A program made the translations under genes and the position numbers. A DNA stretch of 38,687 nucleotides from CBFIJI01 sp965662885. GTDB taxonomy: Bacteria > Bacteroidota > Bacteroidia > Flavobacteriales > Flavobacteriaceae. Of this stretch, positions 8,611 through 16,515 are shown in pieces. The stretch lies in contig CBFIJI010000009.1 in assembly GCA_965662885.1 (NCBI GenBank), forward strand, positions 1 to 38,687, written 5' to 3'. The stretch's first letter is position 1; each line of letters begins with the position of its first letter. The notes beneath the pieces were generated by a model. That model was not told the origin of the DNA and did no database searches. It saw nothing but the letters and a program-made list of their open reading frames with translations.

Positions 8611-9339
8611 ATGGAAACTCCTCAAATTGGTGTTCGTTTAAATAAATATCTCAGTGAAATTGGCTATTGTTCGCGAAGAGCAGCCGATAAATTAATTGAA
8701 GCTGGAAGAATTAAGGTAAACGATAAAGAGGTCGTCATGGGACAAAAAGTCACTCCACAAGACCGCATCACAGTTGATGATATCCCTGTGGAAAACACCA
8801 ATGAAAAAATGGTGTATTTGGCCTTTAACAAACCTGTTGGAATTGTTTGTACAACAGACACTCGAGTAGAAAAAGACAACATCATTGACTACATCAATTA
8901 TCCCTCCAGAATTTTTCCCATTGGTCGCTTAGACAAACCCAGTCAAGGACTCATCCTGTTAACGAATGATGGGGACATTGTCAATAAAATTCTACGAGCA
9001 CGCAACAATCACGAAAAGGAGTATTTAGTGACGGTCAACCGACCCATTACAGAAGATTTTATTCGACAAATGAGTGAGGGAGTTCCTATTTTAGATACGA
9101 TAACTCGAAAATGCCATGTGGAACAAACCCATAAAAATGAGTTTAAAATCATTCTTACTCAGGGATTAAATCGTCAAATTCGAAGAATGTGTGAATACTT
9201 AGATTACCGAGTAATTGCGCTTAAAAGGGTTCGCATCATGAATATTAAACTAGACACGAAAGTTGGAAAATGGCGAGATTTGACCAAAAAAGAATTTAAA
9301 GAATTGGAGCGATTAATTCACACTTCTTCTAAAACATAA
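8611..9339 (+). CDS. rluF: 23S rRNA pseudouridine synthase, RluF type
   Basis: Isomerises uridine to pseudouridine in 23S rRNA (position 2604 in E. coli numbering). The 242-aa product has an N-terminal S4 RNA-binding domain (about 7-55, RLNKYLSEIGYCSRR) and an RsuA/RluB/E/F-type catalytic domain. The catalytic aspartate is D108 in PIGRLDKPSQGL. The later motif GLNRQIRRMCEYLDY fits the RluF subgroup better than RluB. Third gene of the sppA run. Confidence 0.9.
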   Translation: METPQIGVRLNKYLSEIGYCSRRAADKLIEAGRIKVNDKEVVMGQKVTPQDRITVDDIPVENTNEKMVYLAFNKPVGIVCTTDTRVEKDNIIDYINYPSRIFPIGRLDKPSQGLILLTNDGDIVNKILRARNNHEKEYLVTVNRPITEDFIRQMSEGVPILDTITRKCHVEQTHKNEFKIILTQGLNRQIRRMCEYLDYRVIALKRVRIMNIKLDTKVGKWRDLTKKEFKELERLIHTSSKT

Positions 9340-9362
9340 GTTTTTTTCGTTTTAAAAACCAA

Positions 9363-9424
9363 CTGATTTATTTGTTCGAATTGGAATGACTTATGGGCAT
9401 ACTGTTTCTAAAATAATAAATCAG
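9363..9424. repeat. inverted repeat between rluF and the DUF2797 gene
   Basis: CTGATTTATT (9363-9372) is the exact reverse complement of AATAAATCAG (9415-9424), with 42 nt between. Both neighbouring genes end here, since they are convergent. It may be a long-looped terminator-type structure or a chance AT-rich repeat. Nothing else is seen in 9340-9470. Confidence 0.3.
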
Positions 9425-9470
9425 ATTACAAATATTTAATCGAATTTGTATAAAAAAGTAGTCCACTCAT

Positions 9471-10265
9471 TTAGTGTAAATCAATACTTACGATATGGCC
9501 TTCATTCGATCGAACATTAAAAACGGTTTGATCTTCAAAAATTAAATACTGCCCTTTAATTCCTGTAAGAGTTCCTGTATATTGAGGAGTCTTAGATAAA
9601 TTCAAACTCGACACCTTTTCTGGATAATGCGTCACTGGGAAATCCAATTGGAGGGGTTGGGGTTCTCCCAAGGCTAAATAGGGTTTGAGATCATTGGGTA
9701 AATAATCTATGGCTTTATTTTTTTCAGCTGTCCAATCAATAGATTCTGGGTTATTTTGAAGCATTTTTCGCCAATTGGTTTTATCAGAAAAATGTTCCTT
9801 TAAGGCTACCTCTGCTACCCCAGCAAGATATCGATTAGGTACTTCCAAAAGGGTCAAGGCTTGATGTGCCCCTTGGTCAATCCAACGGGTAGGGAGTTGA
9901 GCTTTTCTAGTAACCCCTACTTTGAGATGACTACTCAAGGCCAAATATACAATATGGGGCTGAAGCTGCATTTTCTTTTCGTATTCCAAATCACGATCTT
10001 CTTCTCCTAAATGAGCCTTACTTAATTCAGGCCGCATTATCCAATCTCCAGCAGCAGGAGTTTCAAAAAAACAAGCCTTACAAAACCCCTGTCGAAAAAT
10101 TTCTTTTTCAAGATTACAGGATAAACATTTTGTTCCGAGATGCTGAATTTTAAGCCTTTTACCTAGACACTGATTGACATTTAGAAAATCTGTTTCACTA
10201 TTTAAATAGTACTGAATAGGATTTCCGATTTCGGTCATCATCTTTTTTAATACTCCACTATACAT
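9471..10265 (-). CDS. DUF2797 family protein
   Basis: A 264-aa protein of unknown function. A CxxC...CxxC cluster (CLSCN, then CKACF, near residues 45-66) suggests a structural zinc ribbon. It is followed by HIVYLALSSHLKVGVTR and RWIDQGA, which resemble the VYL...KVGxT...R core of GIY-YIG-like folds; whether it cleaves anything is unknown. ATG 10265 is preferred to TTG 10274; ATGs at the double Met (residues 9-10) are alternatives. It is divergent from the GH3 gene with a 50-nt spacer holding both promoters, though no clean -7 match was found there. Confidence 0.75.
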   Translation of the reverse strand: MYSGVLKKMMTEIGNPIQYYLNSETDFLNVNQCLGKRLKIQHLGTKCLSCNLEKEIFRQGFCKACFFETPAAGDWIMRPELSKAHLGEEDRDLEYEKKMQLQPHIVYLALSSHLKVGVTRKAQLPTRWIDQGAHQALTLLEVPNRYLAGVAEVALKEHFSDKTNWRKMLQNNPESIDWTAEKNKAIDYLPNDLKPYLALGEPQPLQLDFPVTHYPEKVSSLNLSKTPQYTGTLTGIKGQYLIFEDQTVFNVRSNEGHIVSIDLH

Positions 10266-10315
10266 AATTGCCAAAAGATTTCATATATTTTGCGTCCGTA
10301 AAGATAACGAATCTT

Positions 10316-11839
10316 ATGCCGATACCCCTTTTCAATTCTATTGCCTCTTGGTTTCTCAAAAAGAGAATTCACCAAATTGAACTTTTTAAAAAATACCCCC
10401 TTGAAGTTCAGCAAGAACAACTCCATCAATTAATTAATGCTGCAACAAAAACCGAGTTTGGAATCACCCATGATTTTAGTTCAATTAAAAATTATGAGGA
10501 TTTTAAAAATCGAGTCCCACTACGGACTTACGAGGATATGGAACCACATATTCAACGCTGTAGAGAGGGAGAGCAAAATTTATTTTGGCCCACCCCAATT
10601 AAGTGGTTTGCCAAATCCAGCGGAACAACTAATGCTAAAAGTAAATTTATTCCGGTGAGCAGTGAAGCCCTCGAAGACTGTCATTATAAAGGGGGAAAAG
10701 ACATGCTTTCCATCTATTACAACAATAACCCTGATTCTCAATTGTTGGCGGGTAAAAATTTACGCCTAGGAGGAAGTAGTGAAATCTATGAAAACAACAA
10801 CAGTTATTTTGGAGACCTTTCTGCAATTATGATTGACAATCTCCCCTTTTGGGCAGAATTAAGTAGTACACCAAGTCATAAAATTTCTTTGATGTCAGAA
10901 TGGGAGGCAAAAATGGAAGCAATTGTTTCGGAGTCTATCAATGAACGGGTAACAGGGCTTTTAGGAGTTCCATCGTGGATGTTGGTTTTACTCCAAAACG
11001 TTTTAAAGAAAACAGGGAAAAAGACCCTTCTTGATGTATGGCCTCAAGCAGAGGTCTACTTTCATGGTGGAGTTAGCTTTAAACCTTTTCGAGAACATTA
11101 CAAACAACTTTTCCCCAACGATTCTTTTAAATTTTATGAAATTTATAATGCTTCCGAAGGCTTTTTTGCCATCCAAGACCAAAACAACTCCACCGAACTC
11201 TTACTTATGCTCGACTATGGAATTTTTTATGAATTTATTCCAATGCACCAATATACAGGAAGTCCACAAGACAAAACAATTGGTTTAGATCAAGTTAAAA
11301 CCAATACCAACTATGCGATGGTGATTACCACCAATGCAGGTTTATGGCGTTATTTAATTGGTGATACCGTCCAATTTACCAGTCTAACTCCTTTTCGAAT
11401 TCAAGTGACAGGAAGAACCAAACACCACATCAATGTTTTTGGAGAAGAATTGATTATTGACAATGCAGAACGTGCACTATCTCAGGTCGCCAAAGAGACA
11501 GATAGTATTATTGTGGATTATACAGCAGGTCCAATTTTTATGGGAAATAGTCTCCAAAAAAAAGGAGCCCATGAATGGATTATTGAGTTTAAGATTCCAC
11601 CTAAAGACTTAACATTATTCTCTAAACTTTTGGATGATCATTTAAAAGCACTTAACTCAGATTATGAAGCAAAACGATACAAAGACATGACCTTGGAAGC
11701 ACCCAAGATTCATTTGGCACAAAAAGGTCTGTTTTACCGATGGCTTGAAAAAAAGAATAAACTAGGTGGACAACACAAGGTTCCTCGATTATCCAATTCA
11801 AGAGACTTATTAGAAGAGTTACTCAAAATAAATAGTTAA
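10316..11839 (+). CDS. GH3-family acyl-acid-amido synthetase
   Basis: A 507-aa member of the GH3 (auxin-responsive promoter/JAR1-type) branch of adenylate-forming enzymes, which in plants join acyl acids to amino acids through an acyl-AMP. The P-loop-like SSGTTNAKSKFIP starts near residue 101. YEIYNASEGFFAIQ and LWRYLIGDTVQF are the later adenylation motifs. The ATG at 10316 is preferred to a TTG 48 nt upstream because MPIPLFNSIASWFLKKRI is the normal family start. Its natural substrate in Bacteroidota is not known. The 3' end overlaps convergent clpX by 4 bp. Confidence 0.88.
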   Translation: MPIPLFNSIASWFLKKRIHQIELFKKYPLEVQQEQLHQLINAATKTEFGITHDFSSIKNYEDFKNRVPLRTYEDMEPHIQRCREGEQNLFWPTPIKWFAKSSGTTNAKSKFIPVSSEALEDCHYKGGKDMLSIYYNNNPDSQLLAGKNLRLGGSSEIYENNNSYFGDLSAIMIDNLPFWAELSSTPSHKISLMSEWEAKMEAIVSESINERVTGLLGVPSWMLVLLQNVLKKTGKKTLLDVWPQAEVYFHGGVSFKPFREHYKQLFPNDSFKFYEIYNASEGFFAIQDQNNSTELLLMLDYGIFYEFIPMHQYTGSPQDKTIGLDQVKTNTNYAMVITTNAGLWRYLIGDTVQFTSLTPFRIQVTGRTKHHINVFGEELIIDNAERALSQVAKETDSIIVDYTAGPIFMGNSLQKKGAHEWIIEFKIPPKDLTLFSKLLDDHLKALNSDYEAKRYKDMTLEAPKIHLAQKGLFYRWLEKKNKLGGQHKVPRLSNSRDLLEELLKINS

Positions 11840-13062
11840 GAAACTGCCTTTAGTTTAGGCGGAGCAATAACTGCTAATTTTTGTTCCGCATAGGACTTCG
11901 TAATCTTAAGTGTTTTTTTATCCGATTGTGGCATTTCAAACATAGCGTCGTTTAAAATTGCTTCACACAAAGAGCGAAGGCCACGAGCCCCAAGCTTATA
12001 TTCCAATGCTTTTTCAACAATATAGTCAAGAGCACCAGAAGTAAACTCTAAGGCGATGTCATCCATTTCAAACAAACGCTCATATTGTTTGATTAGGGCA
12101 TTTTTAGGAGTAGTTAAAATCTTTCGTAAGGTGCTTTTATCCAAAGGATTCAAATAGGTCAAAACAGGAAGGCGACCAATAATTTCTGGGATCAAACCAT
12201 AAGAACGGATGTCTTTTGGAATGATGTACTGGAGCATATTTTTTATGTCCATTTTTTCCCTTTCAGCAACCGTATTGTACCCGATCGACTGTAAGTTCAT
12301 TCGTTTATTAATAGCATTATCGATTCCATCAAAAGCACCCCCAGCAATAAATAAAATATTGGAAGTGTCCACTTCAATAAACTTTTGATCTGGATGTTTT
12401 CGACCTCCTTTTGGAGGGACATTAACTACAGTTCCTTCTAAAAGTTTTAAAAGAGCCTGCTGAACTCCTTCTCCAGAAACATCTCGTGTTATGGAAGGGT
12501 TGTCTCCTTTTCGAGCAATTTTATCAATTTCATCAATAAAGACAATTCCCTGTTGGGCAGCATCTACATCGTAATCAGCAGCTTGAAGAAGACGCGTTAA
12601 AATGGTTTCTACATCCTCTCCTACATATCCAGCTTCGGTAAGTACTGTTGCATCAACAATGGCCAAGGGAACATTTAAAAAACGTGAAATGGTCTGTGCC
12701 AGTAATGTTTTTCCAGTTCCAGTCTCTCCCACCATAATGATGTTACTTTTTTGGATTTCAATAGCGTTGTCAGACTGGTGTTGTAAAATGCGTTTATAAT
12801 GATTGTAAACCGCAACAGATAAGACTTTTTTTGCTTTATCTTGACCTATAACATATTGATCTAAAAAGGACTTAATTTCCTTTGGGGGTTTTAGTTCAAC
12901 ATCAAACTTTTTGCTCTTTTCTTCGTTGCTTTCCTCTTGGACAATACTATTGGCCTGCGTAATACAACGATCGCATATATGAGCGTCCAAGCCCGCAATC
13001 AGGAGTTGCGTTTGTGGTTTGGAACGACCGCAAAAAGAACAATTTAATTCGTCTTTACTCAC
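11836..13062 (-). CDS. clpX: ATP-dependent Clp protease unfoldase ClpX
   Basis: AAA+ unfoldase that feeds proteins to ClpP. In 408 aa it has the N-terminal zinc-binding domain (C8, C11, C30, C33), Walker A GETGTGKT at 112-119, Walker B IVFIDEIDK, the pore-side GGRKHPDQKF segment, and an IGY tripeptide (NLQSIGYN) where the ClpP-docking loop is usually IGF. The start is GTG at 13062, just 3 nt after the clpP stop, so it is the distal gene of the tig-clpP-clpX operon. It converges with the GH3 gene with a 4-bp overlap. Confidence 0.97.
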   Translation of the reverse strand: MSKDELNCSFCGRSKPQTQLLIAGLDAHICDRCITQANSIVQEESNEEKSKKFDVELKPPKEIKSFLDQYVIGQDKAKKVLSVAVYNHYKRILQHQSDNAIEIQKSNIIMVGETGTGKTLLAQTISRFLNVPLAIVDATVLTEAGYVGEDVETILTRLLQAADYDVDAAQQGIVFIDEIDKIARKGDNPSITRDVSGEGVQQALLKLLEGTVVNVPPKGGRKHPDQKFIEVDTSNILFIAGGAFDGIDNAINKRMNLQSIGYNTVAEREKMDIKNMLQYIIPKDIRSYGLIPEIIGRLPVLTYLNPLDKSTLRKILTTPKNALIKQYERLFEMDDIALEFTSGALDYIVEKALEYKLGARGLRSLCEAILNDAMFEMPQSDKKTLKITKSYAEQKLAVIAPPKLKAVS

Positions 13063-13065
13063 CTG

Positions 13066-13731
13066 TTACTTTTTTTCTGTTTTTAAGACCTCATCGATCA
13101 TACCATAGGTCTTTGCTTCATTCGCTTTCATCCAATAATCACGATCACTATCATTATGGACCTTTTCCACATCTTGGTTGGAGTGTTTCGCAATAATTTG
13201 ATACAATTCGTCTTTAAGTTTTAATATCTCACGAGCGGTGATTTCAATGTCTGAAGCTTGTCCTTGTGCTCCACCCAAGGGTTGGTGAATCATGACACGA
13301 GCATGTGGTAGCGCAGATCGCTTTCCATCTTGGCCAGCACACAATAAAACGGCCCCCATTGAAGCGGCAATTCCAGTACAAATAGTCGCTACATCTGGAG
13401 AGATAAACTGCATAGTGTCATAAATTCCTAGACCTGCGTAAACACTTCCTCCTGGAGAGTTGATGTACATTTGAATATCTCTGCTTGAATCTGTACTTTG
13501 CAAAAATAATAACTGCGCTTGAATTACATTGGCAACGTTATCATCAATTGCAGTTCCCAAAAACATAATACGATCCATCATCAATCGAGAAAACACATCC
13601 ATCTGAGCAACATTTAGTTGACGTTCCTCAATGATATAAGGGGTCATACTACTTACGATTTTATCGTAATACATCGCATTGATTCCGTGATGTTTAACTG
13701 CGTATTTTTTAAATTCTTTTCCGTAATTCAT
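13066..13731 (-). CDS. clpP: ATP-dependent Clp protease proteolytic subunit ClpP
   Basis: Serine protease that forms the degradation chamber used by ClpX. From ATG 13731 the product is 221 aa. The triad is S124 (GIAASMGA), H149 (VMIHQPLGG) and D198 (DSDRDYW). INSPGGSVYAG near 90-100 is the glycine-rich oxyanion loop. The frame stays open upstream to 13800, but MNYGKEFKKY at 13731 is the normal flavobacterial start and the upstream part overlaps the end of tig. Middle gene of the tig-clpP-clpX operon. Confidence 0.97.
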   Translation of the reverse strand: MNYGKEFKKYAVKHHGINAMYYDKIVSSMTPYIIEERQLNVAQMDVFSRLMMDRIMFLGTAIDDNVANVIQAQLLFLQSTDSSRDIQMYINSPGGSVYAGLGIYDTMQFISPDVATICTGIAASMGAVLLCAGQDGKRSALPHARVMIHQPLGGAQGQASDIEITAREILKLKDELYQIIAKHSNQDVEKVHNDSDRDYWMKANEAKTYGMIDEVLKTEKK

Positions 13732-13762
13732 AGTATTTTTTTGATTAATAAAGATAAAAAAA

Positions 13763-15094
13763 TTATGCCTTTCCGTAGGCTTCTTTAACAAACACATCAA
13801 AAGAAACTTTTTTTTCTTTTAAAGGTGCTTTGTCTTTATAAAATTCTAATAGTTTTTGACTCATTAATTGTTCGGAGAGTTTTCGTGCTTCTTCTTGGTT
13901 AGAAAGGATACGAGCAGCGATCTCCTCCAATTCCTTTTCCTCGGGATTCAATTGACCATATTGAACCATCTGACCACGAATCATCTCTTTAGCATAATGT
14001 TGTAAGTCTTCAAATTGAACTTGTAAGCTGTTCTCATGAATTATTTTACCTTCAATTAATTGATATCGGATTCCTTTTTCAGAACGGTCGTATTCTTCAC
14101 TAGCTTGTTCTGCTGTTAATGGTTCTTTACCTGAGTTTTGCATCCACCGTTTTAAAAAATCTGCAGGTAAATCAAAAGGTGTTTTTTCAACCAAACATTC
14201 TGTAATGTCATTCAAAAGTTTTTGATTGACTTGCGGTTCAAATTGTTTTTCTAGACTTTCTGCAATTTTCTCTTTTAATTCTGCTTCAGTAGTCACGGTA
14301 CCGGGAGCATACAACTTATCAAACAGTTCTTGATTCAATTCAGCGAGAATACGTTCGTTAATCTCTTTGATTTCGATATTATAGTTTCCGTCAAGTGCTG
14401 CTAATTTTTCATCATCAATGCGCAGTAAACGCTTTGCCTGTGCGTCATCGGCAAAGAATTTTTTAACGGGAAGTTCAAGGGCGTCTCCAACAGTAACAGC
14501 TTTTAGTGCTTCTAGGTTCTTTTTACCTTTTACATCCTCTAGACTAAAAGTCACCATGGCATCCAATTCAGCAGCTTCATTTTTGTATTGTGCTGTGATT
14601 TCAAAACCTTTTTGTGCTGTGGTTTGTGAAACAAGTTTACCGTATTGTTTTTGAAGGTACTCCATTTGTTCCCCAATCATTTTTTTGTCTGGAGCAATAA
14701 TATATCGAGAAACTTTTTTAAGTACGTCTAATTTAATTTCAAACTGAGGGGCCAATCCAAGTTCAAAATCAAAGTTTAAGGTTGCAGCGTTCCAGTCCAA
14801 TTGCTCCTCTTCTGATTTTGGAAGGGGATTGCCTAAAAGCTCTAATTTCTCTTCACGAATATATTTATCTAGATTTTCTTGGAGTAAACGATTGACCTCT
14901 TCAGCCGTAACGCCCATTTCATATTGTTTTTTAATCATGCCCATGGGAACATGCCCCTTTCTAAAACCAGGAATATTGGCATTCTTACGATAATCTTTAA
15001 GCGTCTTATCTACTTTTTCAGAAAAATCAGTACGATCAATCTTAACGTTAATTACTGCATTCAATGCATCTATATCTGTTCGTGAAATCTCCAT
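13763..15094 (-). CDS. tig: trigger factor
   Basis: Ribosome-associated chaperone for nascent chains. The 443-aa product has the N-terminal ribosome-docking signature GFRKGHVP at 43-50, a middle region (about 145-245) where the FKBP-type PPIase domain sits, and a long helical C-terminal chaperone domain. The middle region lacks the recognisable FKBP active-site pattern of E. coli trigger factor, so prolyl isomerase activity is doubtful; this degeneration is common in Bacteroidota. First gene of tig-clpP-clpX, with a good promoter 23-53 nt upstream of the start. Confidence 0.94.
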   Translation of the reverse strand: MEISRTDIDALNAVINVKIDRTDFSEKVDKTLKDYRKNANIPGFRKGHVPMGMIKKQYEMGVTAEEVNRLLQENLDKYIREEKLELLGNPLPKSEEEQLDWNAATLNFDFELGLAPQFEIKLDVLKKVSRYIIAPDKKMIGEQMEYLQKQYGKLVSQTTAQKGFEITAQYKNEAAELDAMVTFSLEDVKGKKNLEALKAVTVGDALELPVKKFFADDAQAKRLLRIDDEKLAALDGNYNIEIKEINERILAELNQELFDKLYAPGTVTTEAELKEKIAESLEKQFEPQVNQKLLNDITECLVEKTPFDLPADFLKRWMQNSGKEPLTAEQASEEYDRSEKGIRYQLIEGKIIHENSLQVQFEDLQHYAKEMIRGQMVQYGQLNPEEKELEEIAARILSNQEEARKLSEQLMSQKLLEFYKDKAPLKEKKVSFDVFVKEAYGKA

Positions 15095-15116
15095 TTGTTA
15101 TTCTAAATTTAGGCTG

Positions 15117-15147
15117 CAAAAGTACACTTTTTTATTAGCCCAAACAA
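15117..15147 (-). promoter_or_regulatory. promoter of tig-clpP-clpX operon
   Basis: The minus strand carries TACTTTTG (15124-15117), an exact TAnnTTTG match, followed by CAGCC. A TTG lies at 15147-15145 with 20-nt spacing, and an alternative TTTG at 15144-15141 with 16-nt spacing. The ATG of tig is 22 nt downstream. The same TTTGCAGCC string recurs at the rpsP promoter. Confidence 0.65.
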
Positions 15148-15287
15148 CTGAGTAAATTTTAGTAAATTCTATCTTTTTCTCGCTAAAACTTACCAAAGAT
15201 TTTTGTTCACCAATAACCTTTAAAACACTTCATTGATTATGGAAGAATGTTTTGTCTTCGTTAAGAATTTAAACTTAAAACTTTCAG

Positions 15288-15295
15288 TAAATTTG
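15288..15295 (+). promoter_or_regulatory. -7 promoter element of the frameshifted lipoprotein gene
   Basis: TAAATTTG is an exact TAnnTTTG match, 28 nt before the ATG at 15324. No clear TTG is seen 17-23 nt upstream of it. The rest of 15095-15323 holds only the divergent tig promoter and AT-rich sequence. Confidence 0.45.
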
Positions 15296-15323
15296 AACAA
15301 CTTAAATCTTTTAAGTATACCCC

Positions 15324-16345
15324 ATGAATTCCCCTTATTTTTTGTTAATACTAATCACACTATTTGTATGCTGTTCAAAAAGAAGTAATCAAGCAAATGA
15401 TCAAAAAAGTGATATCCAGTCACTTTCTAATTACGGATTAAAAGACTTAGGTGACGATAGCGAAGTAACATATAATGAACAATCATGGCCAGTGCTTGGA
15501 TATAAGTCACATGAGAGGCTATTAAATTTTAACACACAACCGTTTTTGGTTCTGGATATCGGAAATGGAAATACCATTTCTGTTTCTGTTGATGGAGAAA
15601 GACTTGCAGAAAATTCTCTTGCAGTTGCACATCTTTCAGAAAAAACTTTACCGCTTTTGAAACGCATTTAAAACCTATTAATCAATATATCGATGTTTTA
15701 GAACTTAAACTAATCGAAGATCAAACTAATGGAAATTCGACTTTGGATATGACTATTTATTTTGATTACCGTCATCACGCAAGAGGAAATAGTATTTTAA
15801 CAGTGGATAATGGAGAAGCAAAAATCAGTGGTGAATTAGGTCTAATAACCTATAACCAAGTGTTAATGTTAAACAAAAACTACCCCACTATAACAACCAT
15901 TAACTTTGTTGCTATTCCCGGATCATTAGATCAAGTAAATCATGAAACAGGTCGACTAATTCGAGAAGCAGGATATACCACAAAAATTGACAGCAAGGGG
16001 AAGGTTCAAGGTGGGGGAATTGATTTGTTTTGTGCGGGAAAGAAGAGGATAATCGAAAATGGTGCAATTCTCAGGGTCCACGCTTGGTGTTGTAATAATG
16101 AAAATAATACTGTCCCTTTATTTGAAACTAAATTATCCAATAAAGATCACTCCTTATGTTGTGATCTTGTGGATGATGAATTCCTTGAGGAATTGTTAGC
16201 ATATTATCCTCCTAAAAATGATCGAATTAACTATTTTAATGAGATGCTTGGCTCCTCTTTGGGGCAAGAATTTTATTTTTTTCTTATGAACAGTAAAGTT
16301 TTGACAAAAGAGGATATAAAAAAATTCAATCTCGCTACCGATTAG
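15324..16345 (+). pseudogene. frameshifted lipoprotein with ClpP/SppA-like (crotonase-type) fold
   Basis: Two reading frames make one protein. The first (15324-15671, 115 aa) has a signal peptide and lipobox-like LFVCCSK. It runs out after an A6 tract at 15640-15645. The -1 frame is open from there to 16345 and reads on naturally (FTAFETHLKPINQYID...). One extra A would restore about 340 aa. The second half has the pattern of secreted ClpP/SppA-like proteins: INFVAIPGSLDQVNHETGRL, then GGGIDLFCAGKKR and GAILRVHAW. The conserved His is kept, but the expected serine position is Gly (GGT at 16010-16012, one base from AGT). It may be a decaying gene, a frameshift-decoded gene or an assembly error. 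Not related by operon to clpP. Confidence 0.6.
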
Positions 16346-16454
16346 CCCTTGATAAACTCAAAAGAAAATTCACCAAACAAGCTTAACGTAGCTTTCATTC
16401 AAGCGTAACGCTATAAAAATTTAAGAGTATAGATCGTGTTATCAAATTTTATTT

Positions 16455-16462
16455 TACATTTG
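16455..16462 (+). promoter_or_regulatory. -7 promoter element of rpsP
   Basis: TACATTTG is an exact TAnnTTTG match followed by CAGCC, as at the tig promoter. It predicts a 5' leader of about 45-50 nt before the rpsP ATG. Confidence 0.6.
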
Positions 16463-16515
16463 CAGCCCAAGAATTAATAATCATGAGGTCGAGAACCTCG
16501 CTAAATTAATATGAT
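16463..16515 (+). promoter_or_regulatory. probable structured leader of rpsP
   Basis: The leader contains the hairpin GAGGT-cgaga-ACCTC (16485-16489 with 16495-16499), flanked by two copies of the self-complementary ATTAAT that could close an outer stem. A ribosomal-protein leader upstream of S16 has been proposed in Flavobacteriia by comparative genomics, as I recall. I have not matched this sequence to that model. Autoregulation by S16 is inferred. Confidence 0.45.

Noticed and set aside
9363..9424. Attachment site or mobile-element end
   Set aside because: The inverted repeat has no transposase or integrase nearby and no target duplication; a convergent-gene terminator region is simpler.
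15638..15646. Programmed -1 frameshift at the AAAAAAC string
   Set aside because: The heptamer A AAA AAC is present, but its phase is wrong for simultaneous slippage (zero frame is GAA AAA ACT), and no strong downstream stem was seen. Mutation or a sequence error is simpler; slippage stays open as an alternative.
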